From an uncultured Flavobacteriales bacterium (lineage in GTDB: Bacteria; Bacteroidota; Bacteroidia; Flavobacteriales; Flavobacteriaceae): a stretch of DNA of 12,413 nucleotides. This document shows, piece by piece, positions 1-7,320 of this stretch (position 1 is the stretch's first letter; every line of letters starts with the position of its first letter). The stretch lies in the NCBI GenBank assembly GCA_913009535.1, contig CAJVXR010000041.1, forward strand, positions 1 through 12,413. The letters run 5' to 3'. The position numbers and the translations under genes were made by a program. The notes beneath the pieces were generated by a model that did no database searches, had not been told where the DNA came from, and saw only the letters and a program-made list of their open reading frames with translations.

Positions 1-1715
1 AGTTGTTTAGAGAGAATGAAAATAAGGGTGATTTGATTTTAGATAACAATGACTTAGAGAGAGAAAGAGGAATTACAATTACTTCCAAAAATGTATCTGT
101 AGTTTATAAGGATACCAAAATTAATATTATTGATACACCTGGTCACGCTGATTTTGGTGGCGAGGTAGAAAGGGTTTTAAACATGGCTGATGGTGTTCTA
201 CTTTTAGTTGATGCTTTTGAAGGCCCTATGCCACAAACTAGATTTGTTTTACAAAAGGCTTTAGACTTAGGTTTAAAACCATGTGTGGTTATAAACAAAG
301 TTGATAAAGAGAACTGTACTCCGGAAGAAGTTCATGAATCTGTATTTGATTTAATGTTTGAGTTAGGTGCTGAAGAATGGCAACTGGATTTTCCAACTGT
401 CTACGGCTCTGCTAAAGAAAACTGGATGAGTGACGACTGGAAAAATGTAACAGAAAATATTGAGCCATTACTTGATATGGTTATCGATCATGTTCCTTTT
501 CCAACAATTAAAGAAGGGACTTTGCAAATGTTAATTACATCATTAGATTACTCTTCCTTCACTGGAAGAATTGCAATTGGAAGATTACAAAGAGGTAAAT
601 TATCTACTGGAATGAATGTTTCTTTAGTTAAAAGAGATAAATCTATAGTTAAATCTAAAATTAAAGAATTACATGTTTTTGAAGGTTTAGGTAGGATTAA
701 AGTTGATGAGGTTCAACCTGGAGATATATGTGCCATAGTAGGTTTAGATAATTTCGAAATTGGGGATACTATCGCTGATATTGAAAACCCAGAGTCACTC
801 AAGACTATTTCTATAGATGAACCTACGATGAGTATGTTATTTACTATTAATGATTCTCCATTTTTTGGAAAAGACGGAAAATTTGTAACTTCAAGACATA
901 TTAAAGATAGACTATATAAAGAGCTTGAAAAAAACCTAGCCCTTAGGTTAAGTGAAACTGATAGTGCTGATAAATTTATGGTTTTCGGTAGAGGTGTTTT
1001 ACACTTATCAGTCTTAATTGAAACAATGAGAAGAGAAGGTTACGAGCTACAAATTGGTCAGCCTCAAGTAATTATAAAAACTATTGATGGTAAAAAATGT
1101 GAACCTTTTGAAGAAATGACAATTGATCTGCCAGAAACAGTTTCAGGAAGAGCAGTAGAAATGGTTTCTCTTAGAAAAGGAGAAATGCTAAGTATGGTTT
1201 CTAAAGGACAAAGAATGATATGTGAATTTCTTATTCCGTCTAGGGGTATTATAGGCTTAAGAAATCAGTTGCTTACTGCAACTGCTGGAGAAGCTATTAT
1301 GACACACAGATTTAAGGAATACAAGCCAGTTAAAGGAGGTATTCCAGAAAGACAAAACGGGTCATTAGTTTCTATGGAAAAAGGTAAAGCTATTCCTTAT
1401 TCAATTGATAAATTACAAGATAGAGGTAAGTTTTTTGTTAATCCAGGTGAAGAAATCTATGAAGGACAAGTTATTGGTGAAAATTCTAGAGGAGACGATA
1501 TGGTTATAAATATCACAAAGACTAAGAAAATGAGTAATGTTAGGTCTTCAGGAGCTGATGATAAGGCAAAAATTGTTCCTGCTATAAAATTTTCATTAGA
1601 AGAAGCTTTAGAATATATACAGAAGGATGAGTATGTTGAAGTAACTCCTAACAGCCTTAGACTAAGAAAAGTTCTATTAAAAGAGGTTGAAAGAAAAAGA
1701 AATAAAAGCATTTAA
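1..1715 (+). CDS. typA: Translational GTPase TypA/BipA, 5'-partial
   Basis: TypA/BipA is a ribosome-binding GTPase of the EF-G family, linked in other bacteria to ribosome assembly and stress or cold growth. The gene enters the window already in frame (first whole codon at base 3). That TTG is an internal leucine, not a start. Counting from it, the G2 motif RGITI is at residues 22-26, G3 DTPGH at 44-48, G4 NKVD at 98-101 and G5 SAK near 136-138. The C-terminal half carries the TypA-specific region, including the [16 protein letters not shown] stretch that separates TypA from EF-G and LepA. Comparison with E. coli BipA suggests about 30 N-terminal residues, including the P-loop, lie before the window. 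The stop at 1713-1715 is followed by an inverted repeat that may act as its terminator. GC looks higher than in the glycan genes that follow. The family assignment is firm. Confidence 0.97.
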   Translation, partial: LFRENENKGDLILDNNDLERERGITITSKNVSVVYKDTKINIIDTPGHADFGGEVERVLNMADGVLLLVDAFEGPMPQTRFVLQKALDLGLKPCVVINKVDKENCTPEEVHESVFDLMFELGAEEWQLDFPTVYGSAKENWMSDDWKNVTENIEPLLDMVIDHVPFPTIKEGTLQMLITSLDYSSFTGRIAIGRLQRGKLSTGMNVSLVKRDKSIVKSKIKELHVFEGLGRIKVDEVQPGDICAIVGLDNFEIGDTIADIENPESLKTISIDEPTMSMLFTINDSPFFGKDGKFVTSRHIKDRLYKELEKNLALRLSETDSADKFMVFGRGVLHLSVLIETMRREGYELQIGQPQVIIKTIDGKKCEPFEEMTIDLPETVSGRAVEMVSLRKGEMLSMVSKGQRMICEFLIPSRGIIGLRNQLLTATAGEAIMTHRFKEYKPVKGGIPERQNGSLVSMEKGKAIPYSIDKLQDRGKFFVNPGEEIYEGQVIGENSRGDDMVINITKTKKMSNVRSSGADDKAKIVPAIKFSLEEALEYIQKDEYVEVTPNSLRLRKVLLKEVERKRNKSI

Positions 1716-1717
1716 AA

Positions 1718-1762
1718 AATAAATAGTATTTTCATATCAAATAAAATATTATACTATTTATT
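1718..1762. repeat. 12-bp perfect inverted repeat after typA, possible terminator or start-masking hairpin
   Basis: AATAAATAGTAT at 1718-1729 is the exact reverse complement of ATACTATTTATT at 1751-1762, with a 21-base loop. Only one pair is G-C, so the hairpin would be weak, and it lacks the GC-rich stem plus U-run of a classical intrinsic terminator. It begins three bases after the typA stop and its right arm contains the proposed ATT start (1756) of the next gene. It could end typA transcription, mask the downstream start, or be a chance repeat in AT-rich DNA. Confidence 0.4.
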
Positions 1763-2724
1763 CTCTAAAAACATATTCAAAAGAATTAAAATCAGACTGG
1801 AACAAATTTGTTCTAAATTCTAGAAACGGTACTTTTTTGTTTCTAAGAGATTTTATGGATTATCACAGTGATAGGTTTCTTGATTATTCTCTTCTAATAT
1901 ATAAAAAAGACGTATTAATATCCATCCTGCCAGCAAACAGGGTTGATGATCAACTTTATTCTCATCAAGGTTTAACTTATGGAGGTTTTGTATTAGATGA
2001 GAAATCTAAATTTAATGATGTAGTTGAAGTTTTTAAAACTACCCTTAAATATCTTTCTGATAATAATATTAAAAACTTAAACTATAAACCAATTCCATCT
2101 ATATACCATGTTTTGCCAAGTGAAGAGTCCAAATATATAAGTCATTTGTTAAATTCTGAAATTGTAAAAAAGGAAGTGCTTTCTGTTGTTAGAAAAAATA
2201 ATTTATCTCTTTCTAAGGATCGATCAAACGGTCTTAAGAAAGCAATTAAAAACAATTTAGTTGTAAAAGAAGTTGATAGTTTTGATGACTTTTGGAAAAC
2301 TCTTTTAATACCTAATTTGAACTTAAAGCATGGTGTTTCTCCAGTGCATACGTTAAGTGAAATTACACTGCTGAAAAAGAATTTTAATAATAATATCAGA
2401 CAATTTAATGTTTATAATAAAGAGACATTAATTGCTGCTACTACAATATTTGAATCCAAAACAACTGCTCATGTTCAATATATCTCTTCGGATTCTTCTA
2501 AAAACTCTACAGGAAGTTTAGATTTTTTATTTTCTCATTTAATTGGTAATGTATTTAAGTCAAAGGAGTTTTTTGATTTTGGTAATTCAAATGAAAACAA
2601 TGGCCAGTCGATTAATAAAGGTTTAATATATTGGAAGGAAGGTTTTGGTGCTAAATCTATAACTCAAGATTTTTATAAAGTTGAAACCAATAATTATGTT
2701 AATCTGAATGATTTATTTATATAA
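1756..2724 (+). CDS. FemAB/GNAT-like acyltransferase with probable ATT start
   Basis: This resembles the Bacteroidota GNAT-fold proteins related to FemAB and often found in polysaccharide loci, where they are thought to acylate sugars or amino groups; the substrate is unknown. Numbered from the ATT at 1756 (322 residues), it has the conserved NGTFLF..DFMDYHSDRF block at residues 24-41, LPANR at 58-62, a predicted beta strand HVQYISSDS at 239-247, and the typical C-terminal FDFGNSNENNG block from 273 followed by YWKEGFGAKS. The first canonical start in frame, TTG at 1837, falls inside the NGTFLF block and would remove 27 conserved-looking residues. The frame is open back to a stop at 1720-1722 but contains no ATG, GTG or TTG. 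ATT at 1756 gives the N-terminal length expected from remembered homologs; ATA at 1741 is the alternative. The gene runs towards the flippase, with only six bases between the two stop codons. Family fairly sure; start inferred. Confidence 0.72.
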   Translation: MYSLKTYSKELKSDWNKFVLNSRNGTFLFLRDFMDYHSDRFLDYSLLIYKKDVLISILPANRVDDQLYSHQGLTYGGFVLDEKSKFNDVVEVFKTTLKYLSDNNIKNLNYKPIPSIYHVLPSEESKYISHLLNSEIVKKEVLSVVRKNNLSLSKDRSNGLKKAIKNNLVVKEVDSFDDFWKTLLIPNLNLKHGVSPVHTLSEITLLKKNFNNNIRQFNVYNKETLIAATTIFESKTTAHVQYISSDSSKNSTGSLDFLFSHLIGNVFKSKEFFDFGNSNENNGQSINKGLIYWKEGFGAKSITQDFYKVETNNYVNLNDLFI

Positions 2725-2730
2725 AAACAT

Positions 2731-3990
2731 CTAATTATTTCTCCATAATAATTTTCTGAAATATATATTTAATAGTAGAAAATGTATAATGTAAGTACTA
2801 AAGTAAGCTATTGAAAGTCCTACAAAACCATATACATTAGCTAAAATAATTGATAAAACAACAAATACAATTGACCATTCTACTTGAAATAAAATAAAGT
2901 GGTTTGTTTTAGCCTTAGCAACCAAAATATTTCCAAGTACCCAGCAGTTTATTTTAATAATATCACCGAGTAAATGAAAAAGAATTAAGCTATTAATCAA
3001 GTTAAACTCACTAGTAAATAAAATATCAATAATTAAATCTTTAGCTATATAAACTCCTAATGTTATTATAACTATTATAGGTAATATGGTTTTCCAAATT
3101 TTAAAGACCTCTTTTTTTAAGCTATTATTTTCTAAGTTTGTAAATGTTGGTACTAAATAGAATTTGAAAGTCGTAGTTAAAAACAACAAATATATAGCTG
3201 ATATTCTCCACATAGCTTCCCAAGAGCCAGCATGGTTAGAGTCAAATTCATCATAAATATAATACCTAACTGTAAATGTTGCACCAACAAGGCATATTGG
3301 TGCCATAATTGCCATTAATGAGAATTTAGATAAATTTTTAAAATATTTTATTTTTAATACTGAATTAAGAAAATTTAATTTAAATGGTTTTAAAAATAAA
3401 CAGATTATTAAAGCTGTAATTAAAGTTATTATAGGGCTTAATATTAAAGCATAATATGCTCCAACAGTGAAGTAATTTATTACTAGAAAAATTAGAACTC
3501 CACCTGAAATAATTGTTGCAATTATATTAATTAAAATGAATATTTTAATTTTCTTTAAGCCATTTAGTACAGACATTATAAATGTTTGTATTGAAAAAGA
3601 TATAATAGAGAAACATAATAGATACTTAAATGAGTAGTTGTTAATTTCACTCATTTCTTTTGATATAGATAGTGTTAAATAGTTATAGAAAATAAGAATT
3701 AATCCTATTATTATCAGTGAACTGTAGAGGTGTATTTTAAAACTAGTGCCAACAAGATCTTTGAAATCTTTTTCTTTATTATTTAATTCAGATGTGTATT
3801 TTACAGTCCCAGTTTCAATACCCATAGTTCCAAGAGTATTGCCAATTTTCAAAAAGTCTTTTAATTGACCCATCAAAAACATTCCGTTCGTACCAAGGTA
3901 TAATGCTATTACCTTATTAGTTATTAATTTTACTAATAAACTTATAGTTGTACTCGCGGCTGAATATATGGATGTTTTTATAAAATTCAT
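2731..3990 (-). CDS. Wzx-type O-antigen/polysaccharide flippase
   Basis: This polytopic inner-membrane protein of 419 residues belongs to the MATE/PST (MVF) superfamily and most resembles WzxE-like O-antigen translocases. These flip undecaprenyl-diphosphate-linked glycan units from the cytoplasmic to the periplasmic face. About a dozen hydrophobic segments run through its length. The N-terminal region, residues about 22-70, has the family's GTNGMFLMGQLKDFLKIGNT-like stretch and then GIETGTVKYTSE. It is the last gene of a minus-strand operon (glycosyltransferase, sulfotransferase, flippase) and starts six bases after the sulfotransferase stop, so co-expression is likely. The starting ATG is at 3990-3988. 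No Wzy polymerase lies next to it. An alternative is a flippase for a different lipid-linked sugar; the general role is well supported, the substrate is not. Confidence 0.88.
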   Translation of the reverse strand: MNFIKTSIYSAASTTISLLVKLITNKVIALYLGTNGMFLMGQLKDFLKIGNTLGTMGIETGTVKYTSELNNKEKDFKDLVGTSFKIHLYSSLIIIGLILIFYNYLTLSISKEMSEINNYSFKYLLCFSIISFSIQTFIMSVLNGLKKIKIFILINIIATIISGGVLIFLVINYFTVGAYYALILSPIITLITALIICLFLKPFKLNFLNSVLKIKYFKNLSKFSLMAIMAPICLVGATFTVRYYIYDEFDSNHAGSWEAMWRISAIYLLFLTTTFKFYLVPTFTNLENNSLKKEVFKIWKTILPIIVIITLGVYIAKDLIIDILFTSEFNLINSLILFHLLGDIIKINCWVLGNILVAKAKTNHFILFQVEWSIVFVVLSIILANVYGFVGLSIAYFSTYIIHFLLLNIYFRKLLWRNN

Positions 3991-3996
3991 CTGTAA

Positions 3997-4908
3997 CTAA
4001 TTAAAGTCTTTCCATTCTTTAAATGGATAATCAAAAATATCTTTTAATTTTTTAACATCATTATTATAACCAGCATCTTTTAAGTGATTTCTGTATTCTG
4101 AGGTTAAAGTCTCGTATTTAAATTCTTTAGTTTTCCAATTTGCTATTATTTTTTTCATTTTATTTTTAATCAAATGAATAGATTTTTGTGATAAAAATAA
4201 TTTAGCAAGCTTTGTATACTTCATTTTACTTATTGAAGATTTTCTGATAAAGTGATATAACCAGGGGTATTTAATTTTGGTTGTTTTGTTAGAAGAAATT
4301 AATGGTAATGATTCTAGTTTTTTTAAATCTAAAAAATCAAAACATGAATTAATTGTTTGGAGTCTATTGGACACTAAACTTTCAAGAGTAATTACTTTAA
4401 TATTTTCAATTCCAAAATTATCAATAAAGTTTTGAATCCATTTTGAGTAAAGTCCAAACTCATAATAATGCTTTGGGTAATAATTGTAGTCAATTACTTT
4501 AACTTGACTCGGTATTTTTTTTATTATTTTTTTAATATCATCTTTTTCTAGACCTAAACCTTTCATCCACCTGAAATGTGAAATAAAACGATCAATAGGG
4601 TTTCTTAAAATAAAAATAAATTTTGGCGAATCCTCATAATTAATTTTAATGTTACTTATGAATGATTCGTAGTACATATAGGAAGTTGTAGATTCTCCAT
4701 TTATTTTTGAGTCTGTGTTAAATAACTCTTTGTATTTTGTCCAATCTTCATTGGAATAGCTATTGAATTTTTTATTATTCCAAAAAACAGGTTCTTTGAC
4801 GCTAGACATAGAAATATCTGGGTGTAAATCTAACAATTCATGAAGAGTTGTAGTACCTGACTTTGCTGCTCCTGGTATAAATAAATTAGGATAAAATTTA
4901 TTTTTCAT
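3997..4908 (-). CDS. PAPS-dependent carbohydrate sulfotransferase
   Basis: It transfers sulfate from 3'-phosphoadenylyl sulfate to an acceptor, here probably a sugar of the glycan made by the neighbouring genes. The 303-residue protein has the 5'-phosphosulfate loop PGAAKSGTTTL at residues 12-22, with K16 as the expected catalytic lysine. The 3'-phosphate-binding segment FIFILRNPIDRFISHF spans 97-112, with R102 and S110 in the expected places. The combination matches the Sulfotransfer/heparan sulfate N-sulfotransferase-like fold. No signal peptide or membrane segment is visible, so it should act in the cytoplasm before export. Its start overlaps the end of the upstream glycosyltransferase gene by 11 bases and its end is six bases from the flippase start, so it is the middle gene of the operon. 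A source of PAPS (APS kinase) must be encoded elsewhere. The acceptor is unknown. Confidence 0.9.
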   Translation of the reverse strand: MKNKFYPNLFIPGAAKSGTTTLHELLDLHPDISMSSVKEPVFWNNKKFNSYSNEDWTKYKELFNTDSKINGESTTSYMYYESFISNIKINYEDSPKFIFILRNPIDRFISHFRWMKGLGLEKDDIKKIIKKIPSQVKVIDYNYYPKHYYEFGLYSKWIQNFIDNFGIENIKVITLESLVSNRLQTINSCFDFLDLKKLESLPLISSNKTTKIKYPWLYHFIRKSSISKMKYTKLAKLFLSQKSIHLIKNKMKKIIANWKTKEFKYETLTSEYRNHLKDAGYNNDVKKLKDIFDYPFKEWKDFN

Positions 4909-6055
4909 TCTTAAGAGCTTTTAACCATTTGTCTTCATAAATACTTGCAATGCTTTTAAAGTCGTGATGATTCTCGATAAATTTTCTAGCATTTACACTT
5001 ATACTTTCAATTTTTTCAGGATTATTAATTAAGTCAGTTAACTTATTTACTAAATAATTGGTTTCAGGTAATGCATTAATAGCAATACTGTCTTCTATCA
5101 AGTTATAGTGATCTAACCACTCTTTTTCTGCTCCAGTAAACACCACCTTGCCTTTTGCCATTGCTTCTAATGCGTTATATCCTTGATCATAAGCATATAC
5201 TTGGTCTAGAAAAATATGACAGCTGTCATAAGATTTTACGTAATCGTTATAATTCAAGTTCTTTACTTCAATATATTTAATTTTATTTCCATGCAATTCT
5301 TTAATTATTTTCATAGATTTTTGAAAATAATTATTACCTTTTTTGATAGAGTTCTTTATGTTAATTCCATGAAATATTATTATTTCTCCATCTATTTTTA
5401 GCTTATTGTATTTTATCTTACTTAGGTTAATTGGGTTAGGGATCATACCTAAATACTTGATCTCTTCTTTTAATGGAATGTGATAATCTAAATCCGAGCT
5501 TATAACACCTTTTATATTTTTATAAATATATTCGTGAAGGTTTTTGAAATGTTTATTATTATATTTTAAAATGTGGCGATAGCTATTTTTTAGTTTTTTA
5601 TTATTAAAGTATGGAGTTAATATTGAATATCTAAAATTTTTATTCAAAGCATATTGAATGCTTTTAAAATCTGTGCCACAAGAAAGTAAAAATATATTCT
5701 TGTTATTGTTTTTAATTATTTTTATCAACTTTACTTCTAAAATAGGAGTTGTTTTAAAGGAATTTTCATTTACTAACTGTACAATATCAAATCCTTTTAA
5801 TTTTTTAATTTTAAAAAATGTTTTAATACCTATCTCAATATCATTAAGACTTACTTTGAATATTTTATCAATTATTTTTGCTATAAATTTAAAAATAGGG
5901 ATTTCAAAAAATGTTGATTTTATTAAAATATCAACTGGGTATCTTTTAAACCCATCACCCGTACCCAATAAAGTAACTGTATGCCCGTTTAATTGTAGAC
6001 CATCTTTTAGAGAATTATGAAGTCCACTATATTCACCTATTAATAGAATTTTCAT
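4898..6055 (-). CDS. GT-B glycosyltransferase (GT4-like)
   Basis: A sugar-nucleotide-dependent glycosyltransferase, probably adding a residue to a lipid-linked surface glycan in the cytoplasm. With the start at 6055 it has 385 residues and begins MKILLIGEYSG, a typical first strand and loop of a GT-B Rossmann domain. The second domain shows IIIFHGIN near residue 227 and DQGYNALEAMAKGKVVFTG around 290-307, equivalent to the GT4 nucleotide-sugar site. The first glutamate of the usual E-x7-E motif aligns with tyrosine (with aspartate next to it), while the second is kept in LEAMA. An in-frame ATG at 6109 would add 18 poorly fitting residues and overlap the divergent GT2 gene, and a good promoter match lies between the two, so 6055 is preferred. 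It is the first gene of the operon with the sulfotransferase and flippase. Sugar specificity cannot be read. Confidence 0.85.
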   Translation of the reverse strand: MKILLIGEYSGLHNSLKDGLQLNGHTVTLLGTGDGFKRYPVDILIKSTFFEIPIFKFIAKIIDKIFKVSLNDIEIGIKTFFKIKKLKGFDIVQLVNENSFKTTPILEVKLIKIIKNNNKNIFLLSCGTDFKSIQYALNKNFRYSILTPYFNNKKLKNSYRHILKYNNKHFKNLHEYIYKNIKGVISSDLDYHIPLKEEIKYLGMIPNPINLSKIKYNKLKIDGEIIIFHGINIKNSIKKGNNYFQKSMKIIKELHGNKIKYIEVKNLNYNDYVKSYDSCHIFLDQVYAYDQGYNALEAMAKGKVVFTGAEKEWLDHYNLIEDSIAINALPETNYLVNKLTDLINNPEKIESISVNARKFIENHHDFKSIASIYEDKWLKALKNEK

Positions 6056-6075
6056 TAATTTATCTACATTTGTTT

Positions 6076-6109
6076 CAAATATAATTTTAATGAGTAATGT
6101 AAACAACAA
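6076..6109 (-). promoter_or_regulatory. Predicted Bacteroidota promoter for the glycosyltransferase-sulfotransferase-flippase operon
   Basis: On the minus strand, TTGTTG (6109-6104) is followed after 20 bases by TATATTTG (6083-6076). This matches the Bacteroidota consensus of a TTG/TTTG -33 element and a TAnnTTTG -7 element at normal spacing. Transcription would begin near 6069, giving a leader of about 14 bases before the ATG at 6055. The -33 element lies inside the first codons of the divergent GT2 gene. Motif match only; AT-rich DNA gives chance hits. Confidence 0.5.
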
Positions 6110-6920
6110 AAATATTAGTTTAGAAATTTTAATTTCTACGAAACAAAGAGATAATCTTGATTTCTTACATAATATCTTTGTGAATAATAATTCTCATTCT
6201 AATTCTGTCTTAATTATAAATCAAACGGAGAATATTAACTTTTCTTGTCCATCTACTGGCAAAATTAAATTAATTAATAAAAATGAAATTGGTTTATCAA
6301 AAAGTAGAAACTTAGCAATTCATAGCTCTACTGCAGATATATGTTTATTAGCAGATGATGATGTAGTTTACGAAAAAGATTTTGATAAAATTATTCTTAA
6401 TGCTTTTTCTAATAATCCAAATGCAGATATTATAACCTTTATGATGAAGGATTTTGATGGTAAACTATTTAAAAAATACCCCAAGAAGAAACTTCACGAT
6501 AAAAAAACTTTAAACTCTGTTAATTCAGTTGTTATTGCATTTAAAAGAGATTCTATTATTTTTAACAATATTAAATTTGATAATAACTTCGGGCTTGGAT
6601 CTATATTTCAAACAGCCGATGAGTATATCTTTTTGAGAGATGCTATGGATTCAAATCTTAATATAATTTTTCAAAATGATGTAATTTTATCTCACGATAT
6701 TATCAGTTCAGGAAAAGATGTTGGAAGTGATAGAATTTTATTTGCTAAAGGTGCTTTGTTTTACAAGTATTATAATTTTTTTTCTTTTTTTAAGTTAGTC
6801 CACTATGTTTATTTAATGTTTATATTTAAACATATTAGCGTTACAGAAATAATACCTAAATATTTAACTGGACTTAAGGGGATTTTTCAATTTATAAAAG
6901 TGAATAATGAAAAGAAGTAG
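6090..6920 (+). CDS. GT2-like (GT-A) glycosyltransferase
   Basis: A 276-residue GT-A fold glycosyltransferase. Residues 9-16 (ISLEILIS) form the first strand. The GLSKSRNLAI motif at 68-77 is typical of GT2 enzymes, and LLADDD at 86-91 supplies the DxD-type metal and nucleotide-sugar site. TADEYIFLRDA lies where the acceptor-side acidic residue (the usual ED/DE position) is expected. A hydrophobic stretch near the C-terminus (about residues 228-248) may attach it to the inner membrane. The last 14 bases overlap the start of the ketoisomerase gene, so the two are almost certainly cotranscribed and possibly translationally coupled. It diverges from the GT4-like operon across 34 bases. A TAnnTTTG match (TACATTTG, 6065-6072) precedes it but lacks a clear -33 partner. 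Two T-runs (8 and 7) at 6776-6791 sit in the coding region. Sugar specificity is unknown. Confidence 0.85.
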   Translation: MSNVNNKNISLEILISTKQRDNLDFLHNIFVNNNSHSNSVLIINQTENINFSCPSTGKIKLINKNEIGLSKSRNLAIHSSTADICLLADDDVVYEKDFDKIILNAFSNNPNADIITFMMKDFDGKLFKKYPKKKLHDKKTLNSVNSVVIAFKRDSIIFNNIKFDNNFGLGSIFQTADEYIFLRDAMDSNLNIIFQNDVILSHDIISSGKDVGSDRILFAKGALFYKYYNFFSFFKLVHYVYLMFIFKHISVTEIIPKYLTGLKGIFQFIKVNNEKK

Positions 6921-7320
6921 TATTGAAGATGTTTTTGAAATAAAAATACCAAAAATAGTTTCCCCTGAAGGTATGGGTTCATTGTCTTTTGTTGAAAATG
7001 AAATTGTTCCTTTTTCTATTAAGCGTGTATATTATTTATATGATGTCCCAGAAAATGGCGAAAGAGGAGGGCACGCACACAAAGATTTATCTCAAGTATT
7101 ATTTGCTTTAAATGGAAGTTTTGATTTACTGATAGATGACGGTTTTAATAGTAAGGTTATTACTTTAAGTAGTCCAAATGTTGGTTTTTTCTTACCCAAA
7201 GGCATATGGAGAGAAATGAATAATTTTTCAAAAGATTCTGTTTGTCTTGTTTTAGCTTCAAAGAGTTATGATGAACAAGACTATATTAGAGATTATGAAG
7301 ATTTTAAAAAATCTTTATAA
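6907..7320 (+). CDS. FdtA/QdtA-type dTDP-4-oxo-6-deoxyglucose 3,4-ketoisomerase (WxcM-like cupin)
   Basis: This 137-residue cupin belongs to the FdtA/WxcM family. Members convert dTDP-4-oxo-6-deoxyglucose to a 3-oxo sugar, which a PLP aminotransferase then turns into dTDP-Fuc3N or dTDP-Qui3N derivatives. Diagnostic features are RGGHAHK at residues 53-59, carrying the two active-site histidines (H56, H58), the GSFDLLIDDG strand at 70-79, LPKGIWREMNNFS at 96-108, and the C-terminal SYDEQDYIRDYEDF at 120-133. Length is normal for a stand-alone enzyme. The start ATG overlaps the preceding GT2 gene by 14 bases, forming a two-gene unit. No aminotransferase, acetyltransferase, rmlA or rmlB lies beside it in this window, which is unusual for the pathway. 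The stop codon abuts the stop of the minus-strand GT2 gene with no base between. Whether it makes the Fuc3N or Qui3N epimer cannot be told from sequence alone. Confidence 0.88.
   Translation: MKRSSIEDVFEIKIPKIVSPEGMGSLSFVENEIVPFSIKRVYYLYDVPENGERGGHAHKDLSQVLFALNGSFDLLIDDGFNSKVITLSSPNVGFFLPKGIWREMNNFSKDSVCLVLASKSYDEQDYIRDYEDFKKSL

Noticed and set aside
1457..1711. Open frame antisense to the end of typA
   Set aside because: It mirrors a strongly conserved coding region, shows no recognisable domain and has low-complexity composition.
2731..3990. Flippase as a multidrug MATE exporter
   Set aside because: The N-terminal motif and the operon with a glycosyltransferase and sulfotransferase favour a polysaccharide flippase.
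5216..6020. Two plus-strand open frames opposite the GT4-like gene
   Set aside because: They are rich in F, I and N as expected from reading AT-rich DNA backwards, and match no family.
6056..6109. Upstream ATG (6109) as start of the GT4-like gene
   Set aside because: It adds 18 residues before a perfect GT-B first strand, overlaps the divergent GT2 gene, and would put the best promoter match inside the coding region.
6776..6791. T8 and T7 runs in the GT2 gene as a phase-variation switch
   Set aside because: Runs of 7-8 T are frequent in this AT-rich window, including in non-surface genes such as the permease, and no length variation can be seen from one sequence.
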